From Excoecaria cochinchinensis (taxonomy: Eukaryota > Streptophyta > Magnoliopsida > Malpighiales > Euphorbiaceae), in contig CANTUQ010000109.1 of NCBI GenBank assembly GCA_947683425.1, forward strand, positions 960,501 to 1,024,500: a DNA stretch of 64,000 bases, read 5' to 3'. The notes below the pieces were generated by a model. That model was given only the letters and a program-made list of their open reading frames with translations, did no database searches and was not told where the DNA came from. Every line of letters starts with the position of its first letter. The stretch's first letter is position 1. Below are positions 43,601 to 52,843 of the stretch, piece by piece. A program made the position numbers and the translations under genes.

Positions 43601-46178
43601 GGCTAATCCCAAAAGCTTCTTTGATTTTACTTCGGACTCTTTCTCCTAAAAGGGTAGGAAGGCCAGCAAGGAATTTTTCTTTCCAAAATGGTTGATTGGA
43701 ATCTTCCCTAAGCATTACCCTAGTTAAGAAAGTGTTTTTGTAAATTTGAAAATCAGAAAGCTTTTTACATCTGAGGTTTGAAAGAAGTTCTGCGTTTTTA
43801 TCTTTTAAATGAGAAGGGTCACCTATGAAGTGTAGACTAATCGTATGGATTAGAGTGGCTACAGCATCAGGTATGGGGTTTCCTATCTCGTCGAGAATGG
43901 GAGTTCCATCCTCAGTGGTTTGAATGGCACCTAATATTTCTAGCTGCTGTTGGGCAGTGAGATGATAATCCCACCATCCTTTCAGTTGTCCTGAAAATCC
44001 TGCAATGAGCAGTTCAGCAATGGCTCTATCAGGTGTACCAGTTTGGGTTTTGTAAGCATTGGAGGCCATAGTCATCTGTTGTAGAAGACTAAGGATGTTA
44101 TATTCAGACATACCATCTATGTTCCATTCATAGACAGTAGAGGCATTGAACTTAGATTGAGACAGAATGTTCGGTCTATTTTCTATGCCTAAGTCTGGGG
44201 CTGTGGTCATCGTTAAAGGTTGACCTCTTTGCCAAACAAGTTTAAATAATTCCTCCTTTTGGTTTGGCTGTGTATCTTCAGAGTCAGATACCTGATCTAA
44301 AGCACTAACAGCTTTGCTACGGTCAGGGGTATCTCTAACAACTTCTGGTGTAGACGTAGAGGTATTCTCTATCCTACTAAGTTGGGTTTTAAGAGCTTCA
44401 GTAAATTCAGATTTACCTTCCCTGAACATTTTTTGGCTTGTTTTGGAGACCTGAAAAGGTTTGAAAACTGGATTTTTCAGTTTTGAGACTGTTGATTCAA
44501 CCTGGGAAACAACAGTGGTTGTTTTCTGGTTTTCCTCTATCCTAGTTAATTGTTTAGCAATTGTACTAAGATGAGTGTTTGAAAAATTGTTTTGTTGAAG
44601 AATATTTTTAATATCCTTGTTTGAATCACCACTAGGAGTTTTGTAAGGTGCAGCATCTATAGTGGTTTCTAAATGCTCAATTTTGATTTGTCTTAATGGC
44701 GGATGTTCAGATTGAGATTTCCTACCATCTACCATTTCCCATCCTGTAACCTTATTCCTAATAGTAACAGGGTTGACAGATTTGGTGTTTGTTTTGAAAG
44801 GATATGAAATTTTGTTTTGAGATGCATAAATTTCAAACCAGTCAAAAAATAAAATATGAGCTTTGTTTTGTATGACGAAGTCATAAAACTCATTTTGAAT
44901 TTCTTTTCTTTCTTTCAGAAAATTTTTGAAGAACCAATTTCTTTTTTCTGAGTTTTTTGAAGAATAGAAATCCTGATGTAAATAATTTTTATCAACTTCA
45001 AATTCTTTTTCTAAAACATTTAGTTCATTGATAACATTTTCAGTTACCTCAGAAAAAGAGGGTGAAGTTGGAGGTGAATTATGTTGATCTTCATCACCTA
45101 CTTGTGGTCTAGTATAGACCTGGTGTGGTACATTTGAAGAATAATCCACGTTTTGAAAAGAAGCACTTGGAATGCTTGAACAAGAAAATCTTGTGTTTTG
45201 AAAATTCTCCATCCTATCAGGCAGATGTATAACAGAGGGTAATTTTGAAATATTTCCCAAATCCAGAGTACTCATGGAAGAACCAGCATCTGAATACCGA
45301 TGACTGGAAGCTCTGTTGAAGCTTATTTTTACCTTTCCGTCATTGTACTGGGTAATTTCCCTTAATTGGGTATTGGGTTTTGCCTGTTCAGGAGATTTTG
45401 GTTTTGAAATTCCTTCCAAGATCCAATCTTCAGGAAGATTTATATCTTTCCAAAGGATGGATTTTGGAATGACAGTGTTAGATCTGGATAGATCTGTTTG
45501 TAAAAAGAAAGTTTCACCTTTTTTAGATTCAACATTTTTTGTTGCAGTAAAAGCTGAAACCATTGCCTTGTAATGCATTTTAAACATAATTGCTACTGGA
45601 ATTGAACCTTCCAGCATTTTGTAATTATGGGTTTTAATTTGCAAAATCAAGGATTTTAAAATGTTTTTATCTCTGAGAGATAGAGAGATATCTGGATAAC
45701 ATTCAAAAGAGATTGGGCCTTGGCAAAGACTCGATTCTACAGATGCTATCATGGAATCTTGAAAATTTATATGTCTGGCATCCCTCAATACACAAAGAAT
45801 TGAAGTGTTTAAGCCATCTTTTGTTAATGGTTTGATTCCCACCTGAATAAGTCCTATGTGTATATAACCATATTTCCTATCTAGGTGTTTTTGTAAAGTT
45901 TTTTGAGAAAGAAGTGGGATGGTTTCAAAAGGTTTTGAGATTTGAATATCCCTTTCTTCCGTTTTGATGACATAGTCAGTTTTGAAAAGATTTTGAAACA
46001 GACCAGTTTCATAAACTTGATCTTTTTTTATTTTTGGAATTTCCCAGTTATTTAAAGATTTTTGAAAATCCTCAATAGTGATTTCTTCACTATTGGTTGG
46101 ATGTTTGAAATTTGATTCCGAGGAACCAGAAGCAAGAGAACTTGAAAGAGAAGTGGATCTACAAAATAAATTATTCAT
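40635..46178 (-). CDS. Pararetrovirus polyprotein ORF1, unit 2 (1847 residues)
   Basis: Complete and the same length as the unit 1 copy, with all motifs retained: movement-protein region, GWWDYH, zinc knuckle, FDTGAD, YIDD and ETDAS. Comparing the two translations by eye I find six amino-acid differences: Ala/Glu and Gln/Lys in the linker, Ser/Ala in IQNK(S/A)HILF, Asn/Thr in EHLE(N/T)TID, Tyr/Ser after FEKT in the protease region, and Val/Ile just before ETDAS. None touches a recognised catalytic residue. Confidence 0.95.
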   Translation of the reverse strand: MNNLFCRSTSLSSSLASGSSESNFKHPTNSEEITIEDFQKSLNNWEIPKIKKDQVYETGLFQNLFKTDYVIKTEERDIQISKPFETIPLLSQKTLQKHLDRKYGYIHIGLIQVGIKPLTKDGLNTSILCVLRDARHINFQDSMIASVESSLCQGPISFECYPDISLSLRDKNILKSLILQIKTHNYKMLEGSIPVAIMFKMHYKAMVSAFTATKNVESKKGETFFLQTDLSRSNTVIPKSILWKDINLPEDWILEGISKPKSPEQAKPNTQLREITQYNDGKVKISFNRASSHRYSDAGSSMSTLDLGNISKLPSVIHLPDRMENFQNTRFSCSSIPSASFQNVDYSSNVPHQVYTRPQVGDEDQHNSPPTSPSFSEVTENVINELNVLEKEFEVDKNYLHQDFYSSKNSEKRNWFFKNFLKERKEIQNEFYDFVIQNKAHILFFDWFEIYASQNKISYPFKTNTKSVNPVTIRNKVTGWEMVDGRKSQSEHPPLRQIKIEHLETTIDAAPYKTPSGDSNKDIKNILQQNNFSNTHLSTIAKQLTRIEENQKTTTVVSQVESTVSKLKNPVFKPFQVSKTSQKMFREGKSEFTEALKTQLSRIENTSTSTPEVVRDTPDRSKAVSALDQVSDSEDTQPNQKEELFKLVWQRGQPLTMTTAPDLGIENRPNILSQSKFNASTVYEWNIDGMSEYNILSLLQQMTMASNAYKTQTGTPDRAIAELLIAGFSGQLKGWWDYHLTAQQQLEILGAIQTTEDGTPILDEIGNPIPDAVATLIHTISLHFIGDPSHLKDKNAELLSNLRCKKLSDFQIYKNTFLTRVMLREDSNQPFWKEKFLAGLPTLLGERVRSKIKEAFGISQIPYNHLTYGELVSFTQKEGLKICQDLKLQKHLKWEMKKTRQELGSFCKQFEVSTEGQSKTCGGSCSKSYKKPHKRFPSKPNKQEFYKRSKTQKPHKKRSFKKPFKPTFKQITCFKCGKPGHTSKYCRFNKKLHELQVEEEIIQKIEAILLETSESETKTESSETEDSFQNDEVAAFDSSDSESGSSFKSLNVLTKDQELILDIIKQVEDSKLQKEIIEKLLKSFEPKSPKPSTSKLIPNSTYDLTKILSTKSKEKPHVTIQSLQEEIKIVKQELKTLKEKQEKDSNLLHALLSQDSSSNENENEEKIENETANLDLENEIQSLENAPNDFLFILREITTRKYLVKVSIVFSDDFKIDTVALFDTGADLNCLKSCIVPKRFFEKTSEKLVAANNSDMGIKFKTEASIQNGSIFIKTPFVLLENISHTVIIGTPFINMITPYSVTYDGISFKANKEKIVFPFVEKPRTRNLNLLKACSVYKSELNCIIQGKQKHLQFLKQDVSFFKIQKGLQNDLVKQRISDFQKIIENEICSDLPNAFWSRKQHMVDLPYENEFSEKQIPTKARPIQMNHELEEHCKKEIQDLKQKGLITESRSPWSCAAFYVNKNSEIERGTPRLVINYKPLNKALKWIRYPIPNKKDLLQKLHSAFVFSKFDMKSGFWQIQIEPKDRYKTAFTVPFGQYEWTVMPFGLKNAPSEFQRIMNEIFNPFSKYCVVYIDDVLVFSESIEQHFKHLRTFFNVTKKNGLVVSKTKISLFQTKIRFLGHYISQGTITPIERSLAFADKFPDKILDKTQLQRFLGSLNYVLDFCPNINRLAKPLHDRLKKNPVTWSDEHTSIVQQIKKQVKEIPCLHLADPLAPKIIETDASDLGYGGILKQTVGGKECIVQFTSAHWNDCQKKYSTIKKEILSIVMCISKFQSDLLNQKFLLRIDCKSAKDVLQKDVQNIASKQIFARWQAILSIFDFEIEFIKGDKNSIPDFLTREFLQNRA

Positions 46179-46393
46179 AATTTTGAAAATTTAATTTTAA
46201 TTTTGAAAAAGGTATTTTCTTACTTGGATAACTAGGTCCTGGAATCTTACAGCCCTAAACGCCTGTTCGTCGGCTAAAACGGGACTTACTGCCTCACCTC
46301 TAACCTTACCCAGATAATATTTTAGTTTTTCAAACTTAAAATAAAATTTACCAAATTATAAATAATCAATCTTATATAAACTCTTCCCCCCTA

Positions 46394-46406
46394 GGCTCTG
46401 ATACCA
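46394..46406 (-). promoter_or_regulatory. tRNA-iMet primer-binding site at the outer end of unit 2
   Basis: TGGTATCAGAGCC on the minus strand, 216 bases upstream of the unit 2 ORF1. Beyond it only 10 more viral bases (GCGGCGTCCA on the minus strand) remain before the host junction. Confidence 0.95.
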
Positions 46407-46416
46407 TGGACGCCGC

Positions 46417-46418
46417 AT

Positions 46419-46451
<33 letters not shown>
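46417..46451. repeat. Right junction and (TA)n tract of the viral insertion
   Basis: After the viral CCATGGACGCCGC comes ATGG and then a pure TA run. TACCATG and CATGGTA form an inverted repeat around GACGCCG, so the junction is a small palindrome. The tract mirrors the one at 30173-30219. Confidence 0.85.
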
Positions 46452-46455
<4 letters not shown>

Positions 46456-46478
46456 CGATAGAATCCTAGTTTACTAAC

Positions 46479-46964
46479 CTCAAAGTAAGGAAAAAATCTT
46501 CCTCCACTATATTGTATTTCTAAAGGAACTGTAGAACCATCTGATTGTACTAAAAAATCATCTTCTAATGATACAATTGCTTTAAGAACATTGTGAAAGT
46601 GACGACTCACAGTCTCCCCACTCCGACGAAAGAGAAAATTTACAACTCTATGTCTCTCATTGTGTGCTAAAATATATAAAATTTTAACAACTTGTTCCTC
46701 AACGATACTGTAATTGTTATCTTTTAACAATTTTTTGTGCTTTAAAATATTGACTAAAATTTTAAAAGGTTGTAAACCCATTCGTATCATATTACGAGAA
46801 TTCTCACCACTTTCTAAATGACTCATTATTTCATGTCTAACATTATTTCTATGATTCAAGTCTATTAGAGGTCTTTCAATATGTTGATAAACTCTTAGTA
46901 AAGAAATCAAATATCCAGCATATGCAATAAAGGCAGCTATCACATTTCTATCAATGTCTTTCAT
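46479..46964 (-). CDS. Harbinger transposase, exon 1 (N-terminal domain)
   Basis: It starts MKDIDRNVIAAFIAYAGYL and contains a helical N-terminal region typical of plant PIF transposases, with HNERHRVVNFLFRRSGETVSRHFHNVL (helix-turn-helix-like) and GGRFFPYFE at the end. The donor GAG|GTTAGT (46479/46478) closes the exon in phase 0 after 162 codons. Exon 2 is at 30142, so the intron is 16.3 kb and contains the whole viral array in a TA tract. Removing the array would leave a small intron of about 120-150 bases. Confidence 0.9.
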
Positions 46965-47957
46965 AATTCCTGAATATAAAAACCAAACATAAAAAAATTA
47001 ATATATGTACTATACTATATGATATATAAACAACAGCATATATAAATAAAGTATAAATACACTCAGAAACCTATTACCATTAGCTAATCAATTATAACAA
47101 ACTACGTGTCTATTAAAACAAGGTACAAAAAAGGATCATTAATTGGAGCTGCAAACAAATAAGTATCAGATGAACAATAAATTAATCCTAATTTAAAACA
47201 ATTTGGAATCCTAATCACCAGAATTATACAACTAAATGCGTGCGTATATATTATTAAATAATACTCAGCGAATATTGTTAGAAATTGATTCAAAAATATT
47301 AAGCTAAATTAACCAATTTCATATTTCTACATATTCTTAAGAGACTTGCGGGGTGGGCTTTGTGGGGTAAAAATCTAATAAATTATTGAACTTATAAATA
47401 TGCTGTTGCCATAGAATGATTATGCAAGAGTATTTATATAAAGAATTTCTTAATTGAAAAAACAAAAAGAAAGAGAAAAGGATGATTGCGTAATAAAGCA
47501 CTAATTTCCAAATAATATGTGTTACAAAGTTGAACAATCTTCATATCTCAAATTTCATCACTCACAAGTGATTGGCGACGAGGAGGCTCGACTGAAGATT
47601 GTTGGTCTCGACGCGGAGGCTCTGATCGGTGGCAGCTAGGGAAGTTCAAGTGTTTGGGTGGAAGAAGAACAGTGAAAAAAGAAAAGAGAAGAAAAGAATA
47701 CGTTAGTAGGTCAATTTATTTTTAATAAATAACTAAAAGGCTATTATAGTCTTTTCAACATTAACTCTTAAAAATATGGAATTCATTTGCAAATTTCACC
47801 TATTTTATTAGAATTTGGTGCAGTTATAATGAATTCCATGGAATTAAATTATATGAATTCAATTCTTATTTTTTTTTCATTTCAAGCATTAAAATTAGGA
47901 ATTACAAATGAATTCCATAAAATTTTATGAAATTCATTTGTTTCAAGTATAGCCTTA

Positions 47958-48655
47958 GCGATGCGGCAACTAACCATCACTATTTACTCCGTCGCAAAAA
48001 GTTTGCGACTAACCCATAAAACAGTCGCTAAAAATAGCGACGAAAAATTTCGTCGTTAAAAATAAAATTTCAGTAGCTAAATAACTCTAAAATTAGTCGA
48101 ATGAGTATTTATTAGCGACGAAAAATTCGTTGATATTCCGTCGCTACAAATATTATATTTTTTAATATTATTTTTTATTTAATTTTTTATTACAATTTTC
48201 AATTTAATTTTTAATTATTATTATTATATCCAAAATTTAATTTAATTTATGTACATAATAATTATATAATATTTTCAATATTACTATTAATTTAAAAAAT
48301 ATAATATCAGAAAAGTAAATTAAACTGTATAATACTTAAAAAAATACTAATTCAAACTAAATAGTGATATTTAGCAATATATAGAAGTTCACAATAATTT
48401 TGTACAATAAGTTCACAATAATTCAAATATAATAAAAGTATATTAAATTATACAATACTTTAATTAAAAATACATTTTCTTGTTATATTTAGCAGCATTT
48501 TATCCAATTGCAGTACCTACAAGTCACCAATAAAATTTTCAAATTAATATATACCAAAATTAATGAATTAAAAATCAAAATAAGAAAGATTAATTCTAAT
48601 TCATATATTACAAGGCATGAGTTACCCTTTTCTAAATTTCCCACTTAATTAATTA

Positions 48656-48695
<40 letters not shown>

Positions 48696-50815
48696 CATAA
48701 ACTTACATATTAACAAATATAGTATAAATATATTACCAATTCATGTATCATGTATCCAAATTTGACTATCATAAAATTATTTTCTATTTAAATTCAAACA
48801 TACAAATTAAGAGAATAAATAATAAATTTAGACTTTCCTCCACAAAATGGATTTTGGTTGAGGATTAAGTTTTAGCCAATAAATAGCTAGGACACACTGA
48901 TCTCTCTCTCTCTCTCTCTCTCTGATATTAATCACAGTATTGTACATCAACAAAAGCTTCTCAACCTCAGGTACATCACTAACTCTCATACTAATCACAA
49001 ACCAAAAGAAATGCCTTAACAATTTAAACAATAAATATCCAGTTTCTATCGTTGATTTTATTTCTTCATAATCGAAAAAGATAGAGAAGTAACAATGGCT
49101 AAATAATATTAGTACTTGTAGCCATTTATGCTTTCAGGGAATTTGCAAGCACAATGAGGATTAAAGTTATATTCCCGCATTTGCCTTTCTGGAAGGCTAT
49201 ATGTAGTAGGAGAAAGGGCTTGATTATAGAAAGAGGGGCCAATCAACCAAATTATGTATTAAGAGCAGGTTGGGTCTCAATCAGTGAATTTTTATCTGAC
49301 ATCTTGAGAGGACAGATGAACAAGGGTTTACAATGGAGTTCTAAGTTCCCAAATGATTAAAATTACAAAGGAATATTGTAAACATTCACTCCATCATGTT
49401 TTAGAGGCAGAATTCATAAAATGGAGCCATTGATCATCACCACAGCATACTATAAAAATAATTAACGGACCACAGAAGTTTTCATTTTAGCTATGGTTTA
49501 TTGCAGGCACAAGTAACAAAGCTTATTGAGTATTGAAACCTACCAAGTCTAACTAAATCAGTAGCAATTAGAAATAATAAAAGGGCAGAAGTAAGAGATA
49601 GATTCAAAAAATTAGCATAATCAGCAAAATAAATCTAGTTAACCAACCTTCGGGGACTGTATTGCTCATATTTCTTGAATTAAAGAATATTAGATTATGT
49701 TCTTGGAGTTACTTGTATATGGGTGTCCACTTGAATAGGGAAGTGGTTCCAAATGGGACTATTGCCTTATGGCAATTAACTGCTCCTTTAATGATGAGCT
49801 GGTTCAAATGCTAGAAATTTAAGAACAAAATGGTTTTTTGGTGATATATATGAAGTGTAAGCATCTGGATCCAAATTACTAAAAAAAGTGTTGTAAAATG
49901 ATATGTTTGGAAGCTCCGAAAAATATTTTGATTGTTATGTATTTATCTTCAAATATTGACTCAGTATGAAGGTGAATGCATGGATTAATGTCTTATACAT
50001 TCTATAATGGGCAGTATATTGGTAGAAGTCAGATATAATACTAATACATGTAATATATTTTGATTACCCATTAAAAGCTATGCACTCTTAAAATCTACAA
50101 TCAACAGAACCATAAGTAGCAGTCATATAAGTTTTGTGTCTATTTGTATGCACATGTTGATTTGAGTTTTGTTGCATATTAGGAATATGTTGTGTTCATC
50201 TAAAACCCTGCAAATTTAATACTCTTTTTTAGCTTTAATAATATGTTAATTAGAAAGGAAAAATCTATATATCAACACTTAAATACCTCTTTGAATCTAA
50301 TTATATTTGGATGCTTCTGTGGTTCATGATTTCTCTCTGCACATGCTCATCAATCTGAAAACCTCAGTCAATACAAACAAGAAAATTAAAAATCCAACAC
50401 AAAGAATTAAAGATTTTGAAGAAATCTTATATAATTACTTGGATAACTTAATTAATAGATCCATAAATTTAGAATAAAAGAAGGTTAAAGAAAAAGAAAA
50501 CAAACCTTCAAATAAATCCAACTACTCATCAAAATGATTCCAGATATATCAAAATGATTCCAGATATACACTTCAAATTGTATTGATAATATATACCAAA
50601 TTAACATAGCAGTAAAAAAATTTATAATGCAAACATTCAATTAAATCCAACTACTCATCAAAATGATTCAAGATATACACTTTAACCCACACGTGTTTGT
50701 ATAGCATGTGTAAAAGTCAGAGTAGTGAGATATTTTTAGTTAGATATTTTATCACCAAGCAGTTACCAAACAAGCATAGCAAACACAGATAAGAGTAATG
50801 GCAAAGAGAGGTTAC
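47958..50815. other. CACTA-type element interior, no recognised gene
   Basis: Subterminal-type repeats (GTCGCTA, TAGCGACG) occupy 47958-48150. Then follow AT-rich DNA, a (TA)n run near 48657-48693 and a (CT)n run at 48899-48922. A 68-residue plus-strand open frame at 49154-49360 and a 67-residue minus-strand frame at 48828-49031 have no family I recognise. This stretch may hold further captured genomic pieces. Confidence 0.5.
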
Positions 50816-51198
50816 TGGGGATCAAAATCAGCAGCCAATATCTCCAATTTGTGCTTCAAATATATGCATTTGCGGCACCATGCAGCCATCCTATAAATCA
50901 AACCACAAACATCACCCCAAATTACTTTGCAAATACCCAAAACCTTAATCACAGTTTCAATTAATTAATTAATACCTGAGTATAAGAAGAAGAGGGATAG
51001 GGATTAATTAGAATATTACCAGTCAATGACAACGAGATGAGAAAGATCCTTAGCTTGGAGTAGTATCTGATCAAGATTATCAGAATCGTTGATGGGTTTC
51101 ATCTGAACGGAATTGGGTTTGGTCATATCTTGGCAAAAAGCTTCAGATCTGGTGCGCCGCGAGAGGGAAAGGACGCCGGAGTGCGGGGCGAGCGGCAA
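50816..51198 (-). pseudogene. Captured thioredoxin-like gene fragment (WCRKC type, TRX-like 3-1)
   Basis: Two exons are readable on the minus strand. The first (to 51020) encodes MKPINDSDNLDQILLQA and SHLVVIDW, ending in a split Trp codon before the donor GTAATA. The second (50890-50816) follows TTATAG and reads MAAWCRKCIYLKHKLEILAADFDP, then a donor GTAACC. Joined at the split codon they give the continuous fold segment ...VVIDW-MAAWCRKC... WCRKC is the redox motif that names the chloroplast WCRKC thioredoxins of plants. Later exons (the remaining strands and cis-Pro region) are not present in the window. The intron is kept, so the capture was from genomic DNA. Confidence 0.85.
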
Positions 51199-51457
51199 CC
51201 GAAAGGCGATGCCGGAGTGTAGTGGCTGACCAAGGGGCGAGACCAGTCGCAGGGGATTGGGGGGTGTGTGTTAGGTTTTCTGTTTATTAATAGAAAATTA
51301 GCGACTAAATTGTATTAGTTGCTAAATACTTAAAATTAATTTTATTCCTATATCGAAACTTTAATTCAGTCGCTAATATTGTAGGTAAAATAATTTTAAA
51401 AATAACGGTCGTATTTTTATTCGTTATTTAGTCGCAATATTTTTATATCATTTTAGC

Positions 51458-52143
51458 TAGGGGTGAGCATGTTCGGTTAACCGGTCCATTAGCTTCAGTC
51501 CATTAATATCGGTTTTTTGAAATTACAGTTCATTAAGCAGTCCATTATTATCGGTTAACCAGTTCATCGGTTAACCAGTTCATCGGTTTCGGATTTTCGG
51601 ATCGGTTACCCAATATTTTTCGGTTAACCACTATAATTATAAATATATTCATAAATAAAATTAAAATGTTCAAAATACTTAAAAATTAAAATTTTTTCAC
51701 TATAATATAACATTATTGTTGTTAAAATAAAAATATTTGGTGGATATAAGCAAATTTGTTTTTAAAAATTAATATTTAATAAGTAAATATATTAACCGGT
51801 TCATAATCACTTTTAATTAGATAAATTATTATACTTACTAATAGCCAATTAAAAAGACTTAAAAACTTTAAAATAATTAGTATAATAAAAAAAATTATAT
51901 GATCACTTTTAATTAGAATAAATTGTTATAAATTATTAAAAAAATAATAAATTAACTAAAAATTCGGTTTCGGTTCGGTTAACCAGTCACATGAGTCAAA
52001 AACCATAAACCAGTCCATTAACATCGGTTTTTTCAAAATACTAACTATTAACCAGTCAATTACAATCGGTTAACCAGTCCATCGGTTCGGTTTCGAATTT
52101 TTTTTCGGTTAACCAAGTCCATCGGTTTTTTTGCTCACCCCTA
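51458..52143. mobile_element. hAT-type MITE with perfect 8-bp target duplication
   Basis: The inverted ends are TAGGGGTGAGCA and TGCTCACCCCTA. The 8-bp direct repeat ATTTTAGC flanks them exactly (51450-51457 and 52144-52151). The interior repeats GGTTAACCAGTCCATCGGTT-like text several times and has no coding capacity. It sits within a CACTA subterminal repeat, so it is younger than the CACTA-type element. Confidence 0.93.
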
Positions 52144-52568
52144 ATTTTAGCGACTACAATTCAGTTGCAATTATTTAGCGACTAGACTTCCGGTCGCTAA
52201 TCTTGTCGCAAAAAAAAGGCGCAATTTTTTAGCGCCAATTTTTAGCGACTGAACTTCATTTTAGTCGCTAAATTGCAATTCACATAAAAAAAATTAATTT
52301 CACGACTGAAACATTATTTAGTTGCAATTTAGCGACAAAAAAATTCAGTCGCTAAATCGTTATTTTTTTAGTGAAGATAATACCAATGCTTATTTACTAA
52401 ATGAATGTATTATAATAATTTTAGATTATAATATTTGTAAATTACAAAAATATTAATAAATTTAAGTGTAAAAATTAAAACTGTTAAACATATTATAAAC
52501 TATTATAGTTAATTGGCTTTAAAAAGACGACTTTAGATTGTGGACTCTTTAATTTGGGGATTATACTG

Positions 52569-52837
52569 TTGAGAATACACTTTCATTGAATTGGGAATAT
52601 CACTGGTTAATTTGTAATTAGTTTGACAAACTAAATAAATTTCTTCCAATATTGTGTTTCTGAATAAATAATTTAAATATTCAAATAATGAAATAAATAC
52701 TAATTGTAAGATATTATCCATTATTAATATATATATATGGGGATTCTCCTAATATAAAAATTTTAAATTTTGATAATGAAATTAGTAATTAGTTAAATAC
52801 CAGTGATATTCCCAATTCAATAAAAATGTATTCTCAA
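52569..52837. mobile_element. Short MITE with TTGAGAATACA ends (copy in module A)
   Basis: The ends TTGAGAATACACTTTCATTG and CAATAAAAATGTATTCTCAA are inverted over about 45 bp including GGGAATATCACTGGT. No coding. The same element is at 58319-58589 in module B, so it predates the module duplication. An inverted extra arm at 53340-53505 exists only in module A. Confidence 0.75.
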
Positions 52838-52843
52838 AATTCA

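Larger units (their letters stand above)
30220..46416 (-). mobile_element. Endogenous pararetrovirus, two head-to-tail genomes (Caulimoviridae, florendovirus-like)
   Basis: Two units of 8081 bp (30220-38300) and 8103 bp (38301-46403), plus a 13-bp third start (46404-46416), lie in direct tandem. Each unit encodes a polyprotein with movement-protein, capsid-like, zinc-knuckle, protease, RT and RNase H parts, then a second ORF, and has a tRNA-Met primer-binding site at the unit boundary. There is no LTR and no integrase. The array begins and ends at the primer-binding-site region and lies in a (TA)n tract. The two-ORF layout and TA-rich target fit what I recall of florendoviruses; the genus is inference. 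The units differ by two 11-bp length changes in the intergenic region and scattered single bases. Confidence 0.93.
27797..47954 (-). mobile_element. Autonomous-type PIF/Harbinger transposon, expanded by a viral insertion
   Basis: The ends are GGGTCCGATTGGAATAAATTA (left) and, reading inward from the right, GGCTATACTTGAAACAAATG. They align as an imperfect inverted repeat and are flanked by TTA on both sides (27794-27796, 47955-47957), the hallmark target duplication of PIF/Harbinger. Removing the viral array leaves about 4 kb. Both usual genes, the Myb/SANT-like ORF and the DDE transposase, are on the minus strand and appear intact. Subterminal GAATTCATTTATAAATGAATTC-like palindromes occur near both ends. 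From 46965 to 47954 and from 27797 to 28206 I see only non-coding end regions. Confidence 0.93.
27738..52373. mobile_element. CACTA-type element (left terminus lost) holding the nested stack
   Basis: Module B passes continuously from ATTATTGT to AAGATAAT (near 58115-58130), whereas module A is interrupted there. The right end is TTTTTTTAGTG (complement CACTAAAAAAA), and TTAGCGAC/GTCGCTAA subterminal repeats occur at both sides (27740-27790, 47958-48150, 51290-51440, 52144-52365). The left end begins CAATTAGCAACGG without a CACTA terminus, so it is probably truncated. Excluding the Harbinger insertion, the element is about 4.5 kb. It carries captured thioredoxin exons and a hAT element, and no CACTA transposase is visible. 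Confidence 0.75.

Noticed and set aside
30220..46416. Reading the two 8-kb units as an LTR retrotransposon or as one element with long terminal repeats
   Set aside because: No integrase and no LTR; there is a movement-protein region, and the whole coding genome is repeated with the primer-binding site at the unit boundary, which fits tandem pararetrovirus genomes.
47102..47537. Small minus-strand open frames near the right end of the Harbinger element
   Set aside because: Short, AT-rich, hydrophobic, without domain features; they lie in the non-coding 5' end of the transposon.
49154..49360. 68-residue plus-strand open frame in the CACTA-type element as a captured exon
   Set aside because: No family recognised and no supporting splice structure; a search against plant proteins would decide.
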